From Patescibacteria group bacterium (GTDB taxonomy: Bacteria; Patescibacteria; Paceibacteria; UBA6257; 2-01-FULL-56-20), in contig JAGXBC010000001.1 of assembly GCA_018971305.1 (NCBI GenBank), forward strand, positions 255,839 through 319,838: a stretch of 64,000 bases of DNA, given 5' to 3'. Below are positions 8,595 through 16,804 of this stretch, piece after piece. Position 1 is the first letter of the stretch. Each line of letters begins with the position of its first letter. The notes under the pieces are model-generated. The model was given only the letters and a program-made list of their open reading frames with translations, was not told the origin of the DNA and searched no databases. The position numbers were made by a program, and so were the translations under genes.

Positions 8595-10466
8595 TTATAG
8601 ATTAAGCAGTGAGCCGCCGGTGAATTTTCCGATAAGGCCATTTATGAACGAAGCAAGGAATCCTGCTACGGCGTTCGCGTTCGCGGAAAGATGAATGTCG
8701 CCTCCAAGAGCGCTGGATAGTTTGTTGCCGATAGTGGCTCCAGGTGTGGTTATGAGTTGTTTAGATAGGCTTGGCGTTTTACATACTTCAGCGCTACAAG
8801 TTCCATTGGTACAGGTTGTTAGTTGGGTCTGAGTGTAGCCTGCTTGAATTTCGTTGTTGACATTCGCTGTTATGGTGTTTACAGCATCTGTTTGGCTTTG
8901 GCCCGTAATATCGTTCACATCATAAGATGCGCTATATGGCAAGCAATCTCCGCCACTGCTTATGCCACCCCCAGTGTCTGTCCCGGGGAAACCTTGGCCG
9001 GCGACGGCTCTGTTTACTTGGGAGTTAAGCGCCGCGGCCGCATCTGACAATTGTTTGTCGTGGGCGAGAGACAGGAATCCGAAAAAGTTATTATTTGGCC
9101 GCAACATTGCTCCGAAACCATTCCATCCCCCCCTGCTGAAATCGCCATAGAAAGCATTTGCATCTGTTAAGACGAGCCTTAAGTCGCTTTTCGGAGTCGC
9201 ATTTAGTGCCGTAAGGTTTAACATTTTCCCCACTAAACCGCTGAAGGACGGATCTCCGCGGGCTACGCTCATGGTAAGTGATTGAGCCGCTGCCGTATCA
9301 AACGCTTTAGCCTGGTAATTCAGCCAATTGGTTATGAATTTCGGAGCGCCGGAACCCTGCACATACTTGACCATTGCCTGTTGTATTGTGTTTACAAGTT
9401 GCGTTCTTAGGACCAGTATGAGGGCTTGTTCTATAATCTTCCAGATATTCGTTACAATATCGTTTATCAATGAGCTAATTTGGGTGCCCAAGCGTATGGG
9501 GCCAGTATAGTCAGCGTACGCTGTTTTGACGCCGATTAATTGATTTATAAATGCCAAGACCCCCGTCTTTGTTTCTTGATGCACGGAGAGAGATTTTTGC
9601 AATCCGGCTTTTTCAAACTCGGTTTGTAGGTCGGAAGCTACGGTAGGCAGGACATTTTTTTCTGCTTGGGCGATAAGATAAGTTTTCACAGGATCGTCAG
9701 TTGTTTCCACATTTACTCCCATGTCGGCGAAGTTTTTTTCATAAACTATCGCCGCGAGCAGGCTTTTATGGAAGCCAACAAGCGTAGACGGAATTGTTAT
9801 CGATTGTGTGCTGCTTGCGGCCTTAGCTAACGTTTCGGCAACCGGCTGAAGTTCGCTCGGGTTTGCCGTGGTCGGATCTTTTTCTAAAAAGGCCGTAATA
9901 ACTTGATTGGTCGTATATTGATTAAATATATTATCCAGCTCGGTGATGTATCTCTCTTTGGCGGCCACCGAGTTGTCGTCGGAAATATTGACCGTCAGTG
10001 CCTTGGCCTCGGCAATCCAGTCCGGAGCCTGGAGGGTCTGTATTTCGGGGGCGCCCGTTAGCTGATTTAGTAAGCTCGTCTGGTCCGGCATATTCAGCGA
10101 AGTTTGGCCGTCGGCGGTTTGTTGCGGTCCGGAGGGATTTGCGAGAACAATTTGCCGCGCAAAACTGTCGGCAAAATCATGCGTAAGGTTCCCGGTTGTC
10201 TCCGCCGGCGGTAAGTCGCTGGCTTTTATCGCAACCGATCCGGCCGAATTAACTGTTTGATTATCTGTTATTTGGGGAGCAACTGCATACTGATCCGTAA
10301 AAGCATTGCCAGGCACCAAATTGGCATAATTCTGTGACTGGTTGGAGATGTTAGCTTGCTGGGTTAGGGTCTGGTTATTTTGCCAGTCGAGAAAAATCAA
10401 ACCCGCGGAACTCATAATTGCCGCCAAAACCAAAAACCCCCCTATTAACTTTTTTAAATCTATCAT
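8595..10466 (-). CDS. Exported type IV operon protein, first gene of the operon
   Basis: 623 aa. One N-terminal hydrophobic segment (LIGGFLVLAAIMSSAGLIFL) anchors or exports the protein; a second hydrophobic stretch at about residue 330-355 (ISSLINDIVTNIWKIIEQALILVLRTQ) may be amphipathic or membrane-associated. The C-terminal third has six cysteines, including CLPYSASYDVND and CTNGTCSAEVC, so it is probably extracytoplasmic with disulfides. The next gene is the VirB6-like channel 8 bp downstream. A TATAAT box ends 9 nt before the ATG, so transcription starts close to the first codon. The family is conserved beside VirB6/VirB4 in related genomes as far as I recall, but has no assigned function. 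Confidence 0.72.
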   Translation of the reverse strand: MIDLKKLIGGFLVLAAIMSSAGLIFLDWQNNQTLTQQANISNQSQNYANLVPGNAFTDQYAVAPQITDNQTVNSAGSVAIKASDLPPAETTGNLTHDFADSFARQIVLANPSGPQQTADGQTSLNMPDQTSLLNQLTGAPEIQTLQAPDWIAEAKALTVNISDDNSVAAKERYITELDNIFNQYTTNQVITAFLEKDPTTANPSELQPVAETLAKAASSTQSITIPSTLVGFHKSLLAAIVYEKNFADMGVNVETTDDPVKTYLIAQAEKNVLPTVASDLQTEFEKAGLQKSLSVHQETKTGVLAFINQLIGVKTAYADYTGPIRLGTQISSLINDIVTNIWKIIEQALILVLRTQLVNTIQQAMVKYVQGSGAPKFITNWLNYQAKAFDTAAAQSLTMSVARGDPSFSGLVGKMLNLTALNATPKSDLRLVLTDANAFYGDFSRGGWNGFGAMLRPNNNFFGFLSLAHDKQLSDAAAALNSQVNRAVAGQGFPGTDTGGGISSGGDCLPYSASYDVNDITGQSQTDAVNTITANVNNEIQAGYTQTQLTTCTNGTCSAEVCKTPSLSKQLITTPGATIGNKLSSALGGDIHLSANANAVAGFLASFINGLIGKFTGGSLLNL

Positions 10467-10474
10467 TCATTATT

Positions 10475-10480
10475 ATTATA
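10475..10480 (-). promoter_or_regulatory. -10 box of the type IV operon
   Basis: TATAAT on the minus strand, preceded by CGC, with the ATG of the operon's first gene starting 9 nt downstream. The predicted start of transcription is about 2 nt before the ATG, so the mRNA is nearly leaderless. No convincing -35 hexamer is seen at 16-18 bp. Confidence 0.5.
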
Positions 10481-10576
10481 GCGTATTTACTGTCTAGAAC
10501 CGCGATAAAAGTTATGCACACTGGTTATTTATTCATTCATAGTTAGGGTGCATGCTACACGGAAAACAAAAAGAGT

Positions 10577-11443
10577 TTATTTGTCCAATAAATCCGCTAT
10601 TTTTTTGATATCTTCGATGCTTAAATTTTGCGGCCTATCGTTTGGTTTTATATCAATTTTTTGCAATTTTTCCGAGATCCACTCCTTCGTTTTCCGTGGT
10701 TGGTAATTCGCGGCCAAATTGTTGAGTATTGTCTTCCGCGGTTGAGCAAATAGCATGCGAATTGTTTTATAGTAATTTATGCTTCTGTCTTCTGGCTTCT
10801 GATTTATAACTTCCAACCTTATCACTGCTGAATCTACTTCCGGAGGCGGGGAAAAATTTTCCCGTGACACCCTCATCACGATTTTCGCTATCGCCCAAAA
10901 CTGGATGCTCGCGGCAAGGCGGTTCATCCCGTTGGGGGCAGGTGTGCGCTGCGGGCCCTCGCAGCCTCTAACGGGATTCATTTTCGGCACAGCGCAGATT
11001 CTTTCTGCAACCTCGTTTTGAATCATAAAGACGCACAACTCCGGCTTATTCTCCAGCTCCCCGATTGTGCGAAGCAGGTGTCCAGTAATGTAGTATGGGA
11101 TATTGCCGACCAATTTCCATTTTGACGTTTTCAGCTCTCCGGCAGAAACAAGCTTAGGAATTATTTCCAGGGCATCGCCATCCACGACTTCCATATTTTT
11201 ATTTTCGGAAAATTTTACACGCAGCAACTCAGCAAGTTTTTCATCTTTTTCAATCGCGACGATTGTTATCCCCACCCCGCCATTTTTGGAAATTGGAAAT
11301 TGGAAATTGGAAATTTCGCTTGTCAGCTCCCCGTGCCCAGCGCCCACCTCTAAAACAACGTCGCCGGACTTCAGTTCCAATATTTTAACAATGTCTTTTA
11401 GAACGGTTCCGTTTTTAAGGAAATGTTGTCCTAGTCTTCTCAT
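10577..11443 (-). CDS. ksgA: 16S rRNA dimethyladenosine transferase KsgA/RsmA
   Basis: 288 aa, the normal family length being about 260-280. Motif I LEVGAGHGELTSEI (residues 31-44) and the catalytic NIPYYIT (114-120) identify the N6,N6-dimethyl-adenine rRNA methyltransferases that modify two adenines near the 3' end of 16S rRNA. Two unusual in-frame additions are visible: residues 156-172 (NPVRGCEGPQRTPAPNG), encoded by a palindromic element between PK and MNRLA, and SNFQFPISKNGGVG after motif I, encoded by four tandem GGAAATT units. Both lie in loops of the fold, so the enzyme is probably still active. A TATAAT box sits 4 nt before the ATG. Confidence 0.93.
   Translation of the reverse strand: MRRLGQHFLKNGTVLKDIVKILELKSGDVVLEVGAGHGELTSEISNFQFPISKNGGVGITIVAIEKDEKLAELLRVKFSENKNMEVVDGDALEIIPKLVSAGELKTSKWKLVGNIPYYITGHLLRTIGELENKPELCVFMIQNEVAERICAVPKMNPVRGCEGPQRTPAPNGMNRLAASIQFWAIAKIVMRVSRENFSPPPEVDSAVIRLEVINQKPEDRSINYYKTIRMLFAQPRKTILNNLAANYQPRKTKEWISEKLQKIDIKPNDRPQNLSIEDIKKIADLLDK
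10924..10979 (-). repeat. Palindromic element inserted in ksgA
   Basis: On the coding strand the insertion is bounded by ATCCCGTT and AACGGGAT, an 8-bp inverted repeat, and contains an inner hairpin GCTGCG...CGCAGC. It adds about 17 codons to ksgA between residues 155 and 173 without breaking the frame. The flanking codons encode MN on both sides (PKMN and GMN), which suggests a short target duplication. No second copy was found in this window. Confidence 0.7.
11288..11315. repeat. Four tandem copies of a 7-bp unit in ksgA
   Basis: GGAAATT is repeated four times exactly on the plus strand, within the ksgA coding region. Because 7 is not a multiple of 3, gain or loss of one unit would shift the frame. 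The current number keeps ksgA open and encodes NFQFPIS. Confidence 0.85.
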
Positions 11444-11500
11444 CTTATTATATTAACCGTAGTATGGATGAATTGTATAATTTTGTGCTCGCGAACCTCG

Positions 11501-11567
11501 CACATAACAAAGTATGTGTTGGGTGAGTCCGGTTCGTCCGGAGAAAACAAACCCTTTGTTTATTTTC
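11501..11567. repeat. Three consecutive hairpins in the ksgA/membrane gene spacer
   Basis: Arms are CACATA/TATGTG (11501-11506 and 11513-11518), TCCGG/CCGGA (11528-11532 and 11538-11542), and GAAAA.AAAC/GTTT.TTTTC (11543-11567). They lie between the divergent ksgA and membrane protein genes, upstream of the TATAAT at 11582. They may be a short RNA, a palindromic element or a protein-binding region. Confidence 0.5.
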
Positions 11568-11581
11568 TGCTCTCTGACGGG

Positions 11582-11587
11582 TATAAT
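11582..11587 (+). promoter_or_regulatory. -10 box of the 11597 membrane gene
   Basis: TATAAT, 9 nt before the ATG at 11597. This placement argues for the ATG at 11597 and against an upstream start at 11468, which would precede the promoter. Confidence 0.5.
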
Positions 11588-11596
11588 AAAAATAAC

Positions 11597-11992
11597 ATGT
11601 TCCAATACTTGATGGCCGGGTATCTGCATAGTTGGCTCTTCCCATTTTTTTTCACGATAACGACCGAGACCATCATTTTGTGGCTGTTCGTAAGAAAAAT
11701 CTTTCATATAAACGGGAGAGACCTGCCGCTTACGATTGTTATCGCGGCCGGAATTTTCGCCAATGGATTCACTCATCCACAGGTGTGGTTTGTCTTCCCG
11801 TTTATTTTTCAAAGCTATACTATTGCCATAGTTATTGCCGAACTTTTTGCCTTTATAGCGGAAGCTATTTTTTATAATATTTTCCTTAAAATAACTATAA
11901 AAAGGGCATTAATCGTTTCCCTGTCGGCTAACGCCTTCTCCTTTTTGGCGGGAATTTTCCTCCACTTTTTCGTAAACAGTAAGATATTTTAA
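11597..11992 (+). CDS. Small polytopic membrane protein
   Basis: 131 aa from the chosen ATG. The frame is open from 11468, but a TATAAT box at 11582-11587 places transcription start just before 11597, and the residues upstream of MFQYLMAGYLHSW are not membrane-like. Four hydrophobic segments are visible (LFPFFFTITTETIILWLFV, LPLTIVIAAGIFANGF, FPFIFQSYTIAIVIAELFAFIAEAIFYNIFL, IVSLSANAFSFLAGIFLHFF). No charged catalytic motif is seen. It lies 18 bp before the UbiA-type fusion gene on the same strand, so the two products may act together in the membrane. The family is not recognised. Confidence 0.65.
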   Translation: MFQYLMAGYLHSWLFPFFFTITTETIILWLFVRKIFHINGRDLPLTIVIAAGIFANGFTHPQVWFVFPFIFQSYTIAIVIAELFAFIAEAIFYNIFLKITIKRALIVSLSANAFSFLAGIFLHFFVNSKIF

Positions 11993-12010
11993 CGATTAAT
12001 CTGGGCCCTC

Positions 12011-13654
12011 ATGTTGAAAAAACTTCTGGTGAAAATTGAAAACGCAAACATAGGTTTTAAGGAACTGGTTGTCGGTTTTTCGGCAATAGTTTTCGTGCGG
12101 ATATTTTTGGAAAATTTTTCCAGTATTCCCCTTAGCGGAGTTATCACGTCTAACACATCAACTATACTGCACTACTTCCTTTATTATACGGTGAATACTT
12201 TGTCGGTGGCCCTTATTCTGGGGCTATCCGTGGGTAATTTCAGGAAGGCATGGAATTTCATTTTATTCGGATTGCTTATTGAATGGTTGCCCCCTATTTA
12301 CGACCTTATTGTTTCCGCTGGGAACGGATATCCAATGCATTATCCGCCAATAGATTCGTGGCAGGTGTTATTGGGCCACTTTTTTATGGTTGGTGGGGGC
12401 GCGGTTAATCTCACCACTCCCGGACAGACGTTACAGATATCCTTGATTGTTGTGGGAATCTTGATCTATGTGATCTTATCAACTAAAAGCATTACTCGCG
12501 GCGTCGTGGCAGCGCTACTTTCTTACTCGGCAATTTTTTTCTGGGCGACATCGCCTACTATCATCAAGGTAATCAACGATTTTTTTCATCCTGAGGTTGC
12601 GGGGCAAACGCTTATCCAGTTTTTTTCTGCGGAAATATCCAGGTCAATGCTTATAAAGAATTTTTTACACCCCACCATTTCTGTGCAGCCGCTTCGTGCC
12701 TATGAAATATTCTTCGGGGTAACCATGTCTTCGTTTTATTATATTGCCGCATCCGTTCTGATCGTCGCCATTCTTCTATTAATGGATAAGCGCAAGACCC
12801 TTGCTACGCTTGGCAACTCTCGCATGATCCACGCTGTTTATTATTATGCAATTCTTGTGTCGGGGTTCTTGGTGGCCATAAACCTGACCGGTTCCATAAT
12901 AGCTTTCGGCTGGCTAGACAGTTTTTCTTTATTGTCCCTTGCTGTCGCTTCTTTCTGCGCCAGGATGTTTGCCGTCGGCATAAACGACCTCTACGACATT
13001 GAGATTGATAAAATTTCCCACCCCAAGCGCCCCCTTCCCAGTAAAACCTTAACGGAAGGCGACATTAAGGACGCGAACCTTTTCTTTTTAATCTGGGCGC
13101 TTGTCGGGGCATTTATCGTTGGACACTATGTCTTTTTTATGATGCTTGTCATTATATCCGTTTCTTATATCTACTCTGCGCCCCCCTTGCGCCTAAAAAG
13201 AATTCCACTTTTTGCAAATTTTTTGATGTCTTTGGCGTATTTCTCTCTTTTCGCCTCCGGATTTTTTATGGCCAGTGCCGACCAATCAATACGGGCCTTG
13301 CCGATAAGATATCTATTCTTGATAACAATCGTTTTTACGCTGGGGACGACAGTAAAAGATCTAAAAGATATTGATGGCGACCGTGCTGCAGGAGTTATGA
13401 CCATCCCGGTTATTATTGGGAGGAATAACGGAAGGCGAATTATCGGATTGTTATTGTCATCGGCATTTTTTCTGGTGCCGATAATCTTGAATATAAGGAC
13501 TATCCTTATCCCCTCGCTCATTGCCGCCATTGCGGGGTATCTAATTGTCGTGTCCAACCACTATAAAGATAACTTTATTTTTATACTCTACATCGCATAC
13601 ATTATTGTTATCATATCCATTGTTCTATCGGGAGTATCTGCGCCGCTTTATTAG
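12011..13654 (+). CDS. UbiA-type prenyltransferase fused to an N-terminal membrane domain
   Basis: 547 aa, about twice the length of a normal UbiA enzyme. The C-terminal half (from about residue 275) has both Asp-rich motifs of the UbiA superfamily: NDLYDIEIDKISHPKRPLP and KDLKDIDGDRAAGV, which bind Mg-diphosphate of a prenyl donor. The N-terminal 270 residues form a separate membrane domain with about six helices and no motif I recognise. The acceptor is unknown; family members prenylate quinone precursors, glycerol phosphate or chlorophyllide. The short membrane gene just upstream is probably co-transcribed. A role in lipid or lipid-carrier metabolism is the natural inference. Confidence 0.82.
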   Translation: MLKKLLVKIENANIGFKELVVGFSAIVFVRIFLENFSSIPLSGVITSNTSTILHYFLYYTVNTLSVALILGLSVGNFRKAWNFILFGLLIEWLPPIYDLIVSAGNGYPMHYPPIDSWQVLLGHFFMVGGGAVNLTTPGQTLQISLIVVGILIYVILSTKSITRGVVAALLSYSAIFFWATSPTIIKVINDFFHPEVAGQTLIQFFSAEISRSMLIKNFLHPTISVQPLRAYEIFFGVTMSSFYYIAASVLIVAILLLMDKRKTLATLGNSRMIHAVYYYAILVSGFLVAINLTGSIIAFGWLDSFSLLSLAVASFCARMFAVGINDLYDIEIDKISHPKRPLPSKTLTEGDIKDANLFFLIWALVGAFIVGHYVFFMMLVIISVSYIYSAPPLRLKRIPLFANFLMSLAYFSLFASGFFMASADQSIRALPIRYLFLITIVFTLGTTVKDLKDIDGDRAAGVMTIPVIIGRNNGRRIIGLLLSSAFFLVPIILNIRTILIPSLIAAIAGYLIVVSNHYKDNFIFILYIAYIIVIISIVLSGVSAPLY

Positions 13655-13744
13655 ACGGCCCATGGGCCTAGTAACATCCATAAAAAATAAGAAGGCTTGG
13701 AATCGTAATCGGGATTTTGCTTGTGTTATTATTAAATTGTAACC

Positions 13745-14779
13745 ATGTCAATATCCAAAGGGCGTATTGCCCTACTTATCGGTTTGGGTGTCGTATTGTT
13801 GGGAATTTTTGTTTTGATATTCTTTTTTCAGAGACGGCCATCGGTGCCGACTCCGTCCGGCAACGAACTTAGCGCTGCTGGTACTCAGGGCGTGCAGTTT
13901 ACTTTCGGCGGCCAGAATCCCGTTGTTGGGTCATCGGGTTCCGGGTCTTCCGGCGGACAAGGTTCGCTGTTTTTCCAGCAGTCTTCGCAGTCGGCTGGTC
14001 CGGGAACATCGGTCGGTAATGCTTTTCTGCCGTCGTCTGGAAATGGCGTCAGGATAAGTTCTGGCGGGAATACAAATACGGGCGTTGGCGGAGGAGGAAT
14101 ATCCATACCTACATACACTGCGCCGTCTTTGAGCGATTTAATAAACAAAGAATTCCCTTCAGGGATAAATGCCTTAAGCGTATTGAACGATCTCGGGAAC
14201 GTCGGCTCTGTTATTAGTTCGCAAGACCCTTATATTCAGGGCCTGATCACCCAGTATCAGCAGATTCTTGCCGAACAGCAGCAATTAAGATCGTTGGCTC
14301 AAACTATGCAGCAGAATGCGCCAGTTATCCCGGCGGATTTAATCCAGGGGGTTTCCAATGGCCAAGTCACCCTGTCGCTTTCCGCCATGCAAAATCTTTT
14401 GAATAATCAGGCGAGTACAACCGCCGCATTCAACGAAAAAATCAATATTGCGAACAGCCAGCTCTCGTCAATACTCAATTCTCAAATATCTCAGGCTCAG
14501 AGCGCAGGAATTTCTTATCCCGGATTACAAAGTGCCTTAAGCCAAGTTGATCAATTCAATAGCTCCACAGCATCATTTGACCAGCAGGCCTCCACTTTTA
14601 ATTCTCAGACAACCAATTTAATAAATCAGTTTTTGGCCAATTCTTCCGGAACGATGTCTCAAGAAGACTTACAAAACCTTCTTAGCCAATTAAATGCCAG
14701 TACGACGGCAATGCAGCAACAGATGAGCATGCTAGAAAATCAGGCCACGAGTCTGACTAATACTCTCAGTTTTCAGTAG
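13745..14779 (+). CDS. Membrane-anchored Gly/Ser- and Gln-rich protein
   Basis: 344 aa. A basic N-terminus and one hydrophobic helix (ALLIGLGVVLLGIFVLIFFF, residues 9-28) followed by RRP indicate an anchor with the rest outside. Residues 35-125 are Gly/Ser/Asn-rich and flexible; from about 130 to the end is a Gln/Asn/Ser-rich helical, probably coiled-coil region (QQILAEQQQLRSLAQTMQQN and later repeats of QNLLNNQ). There are no cysteines. This is an elongated stalk-like surface protein by composition. It stands alone, converging on the helicase gene 15 bp downstream. Family unknown. Confidence 0.7.
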   Translation: MSISKGRIALLIGLGVVLLGIFVLIFFFQRRPSVPTPSGNELSAAGTQGVQFTFGGQNPVVGSSGSGSSGGQGSLFFQQSSQSAGPGTSVGNAFLPSSGNGVRISSGGNTNTGVGGGGISIPTYTAPSLSDLINKEFPSGINALSVLNDLGNVGSVISSQDPYIQGLITQYQQILAEQQQLRSLAQTMQQNAPVIPADLIQGVSNGQVTLSLSAMQNLLNNQASTTAAFNEKINIANSQLSSILNSQISQAQSAGISYPGLQSALSQVDQFNSSTASFDQQASTFNSQTTNLINQFLANSSGTMSQEDLQNLLSQLNASTTAMQQQMSMLENQATSLTNTLSFQ

Positions 14780-14794
14780 CATTCGTATCTCGTC

Positions 14795-16636
14795 TTAGTC
14801 CCAGCTTACACTGATGTCATCTTCTGTAGGGGAAAATGATTCGCTTTCCAATTCCAGTAATTCCTGCGGAATTTCAGAAAGAAATCGTGACGGGGCACCG
14901 AAGAAACTCAAAAAAAGTTTTTTCTTGGCCCGTGTCATAGCAACGTACATCAACCTTCGTTCTTCCTCCATCTGGTCTTCGTCTTCGTAAGACATAATAT
15001 GCGGCAAAAGGCCTTCGGAAGACCCGGCAATAAAAACCCGGTCAAATTCCAACCCTTTGGCCAGATGGATCGTTGATAAATGCACCTCCGGTTGGGAATC
15101 ACCCCCTCTTGAATTTTCCGTTTCTGTCACCGATTTTCCCATATCAGTTTGCTGCACGAGAGCTATCTCTTCCAGGAATTGCTGGAGATTATCAAAACCG
15201 GCGGCAAAACCAATAAGCTCGGCAATGTTCTCGCGCCTCTCTTCTGGGTTGAGAAAATTATTTTCCAGATATTCAAAATAATCGGTTGCTTTGAGAAATA
15301 TTCCTATCAAATCGAGCGGCGCGCTGCTTTGCGCGGCAGCGAAACCTTCCTGGAGGTCGGCGAATTTTCTCTGCGATAGCAGTTTTTCCAGGCGTTCGCG
15401 GCTTGGCTCATCGCTTTTATTCATGGCCCATCTGAGGGCGGCGACGATATCCTTTATTTCTTTGCGTTCGTAGAATTTCAGGCCGCCGAAAATTTTATAT
15501 GGGATTTGCCGGCGGATAAGAGCTTGTTCTATCGCGCGCGACTGCGCATTGGTCCGATATAGTACCGCCGTTGTGCCACCCTCCGGTTCTTTAATGTTTT
15601 TCGCAATCCACTCCGCTTCCTCGTTCTCGTCGCCAGCTTCAAAAATTTTTATCGGTTCCCCCGCGGGATTTCTTGTCCAGAGATTTTTCGGCCGCCTATT
15701 GGCATTATTTTTGGAAACTTCGGCGGCTGCCGAAATTATATTGGAGGTTGAGCGATAATTTTCTTCCAAAAACGTGATTTGCGCATCAGGCCAGTCTTTT
15801 TCGAAATTTTGAAAAATTTCCATGTCGGCGTAGCGCCAGCCATAGATCAATTGTTCGTCGTCGCCGACAACGCTCAGGTTTTTGTGTGAGCCCGCAAGCA
15901 ATTTTATTAATTCGTACTGTTTAGGGTTCATGTCCTGATATTCATCAACAAGAACAGCGTCAAACCTTTTTTGATATTTATTAAGGACCTCGGGATGTTT
16001 CTTGAAAAGCCAAACAACTTTTTCTATTAAGTCGTCAAAGTCGAAAGCATTATTGCGGATGAGGTCTTCTTCATAAAGCTCATATGCCCGAAATGCCAGC
16101 CGATTCTTCTCGTGAGAGCTTTTTTTTAGTTCTCCAATAAACGAATTTTTGTTTTTCGCGGCGGAGATCTGTCTTTTGAAGAACGCCGGCATTTCCCGGG
16201 AATCTTTTTTGGCTTCGCCGTCCCGCTCTTCGGATTTTTTCTTCGGGACCAGCCTCCTCGCTATTTTTTTTATAAGGTCAAAAGAGTCGTGATCGTCAAA
16301 AATCGTGAAGTTCGGAGTTCTATTAAGAAGATTAGCTTCTTGCCGCAATATTCTGGCGCCAAATGAGTGGAATGTGCCTATAAATGGTTCTGTGCCCGTG
16401 GTTCCGCGTCCTATATTCAGTCCCGTGCGATCGGCCATCTCTCTGGCGGCCTTGTTCGTAAAAGTTATGGCACAGATTTTCCCGGGAGGCATGCCTTTTT
16501 TGATAAAATATCCAATTCGGCTTGTCAGTGTGCTGGTTTTTCCAGTTCCGGCTCCGGCCACTATTAAAAGGGGCGAGTTAGGAGCTTCCGTGGCTGCTTT
16601 TTGCTGTTCGTTCAGCGTGCTGGATTTTTTTGGCAT
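14795..16636 (-). CDS. UvrD/Rep/PcrA-type DNA helicase
   Basis: 613 aa, somewhat shorter than the usual 680-730. All superfamily 1A motifs are present: Walker A AGAGTGKT (27-34), VDEYQDMN (motif II), VVGDDEQLIYGWR (III), LEENYRS (IV), STIHLAKGLEFDRVF (V) and EERRLMYVAMTRAKK (VI). These 3'-5' helicases act in nucleotide excision and mismatch repair and remove proteins from DNA. The C-terminal region after motif VI is short, ending in an acidic tail, and lacks the usual RNA polymerase-binding Tudor domain of PcrA. It converges on the gene at 13745-14779. Assignment to UvrD versus Rep cannot be made from sequence reading alone. Confidence 0.92.
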   Translation of the reverse strand: MPKKSSTLNEQQKAATEAPNSPLLIVAGAGTGKTSTLTSRIGYFIKKGMPPGKICAITFTNKAAREMADRTGLNIGRGTTGTEPFIGTFHSFGARILRQEANLLNRTPNFTIFDDHDSFDLIKKIARRLVPKKKSEERDGEAKKDSREMPAFFKRQISAAKNKNSFIGELKKSSHEKNRLAFRAYELYEEDLIRNNAFDFDDLIEKVVWLFKKHPEVLNKYQKRFDAVLVDEYQDMNPKQYELIKLLAGSHKNLSVVGDDEQLIYGWRYADMEIFQNFEKDWPDAQITFLEENYRSTSNIISAAAEVSKNNANRRPKNLWTRNPAGEPIKIFEAGDENEEAEWIAKNIKEPEGGTTAVLYRTNAQSRAIEQALIRRQIPYKIFGGLKFYERKEIKDIVAALRWAMNKSDEPSRERLEKLLSQRKFADLQEGFAAAQSSAPLDLIGIFLKATDYFEYLENNFLNPEERRENIAELIGFAAGFDNLQQFLEEIALVQQTDMGKSVTETENSRGGDSQPEVHLSTIHLAKGLEFDRVFIAGSSEGLLPHIMSYEDEDQMEEERRLMYVAMTRAKKKLFLSFFGAPSRFLSEIPQELLELESESFSPTEDDISVSWD

Positions 16637-16804
16637 AAATGATATAGTGATTGTGTTATTAATACCATTTTAGGCCAATTAAATAAACCCCCGGCTGCTA
16701 GCGGGGGTAGTGCTTTTGAGGGCAGAAACAAGGGTTTTTCGTTTTTTTTAGCTTTTCTGTTCCGGTCACTAGCCAAAATAAAAAGTAAATTAGCTAATCC
16801 GCTT

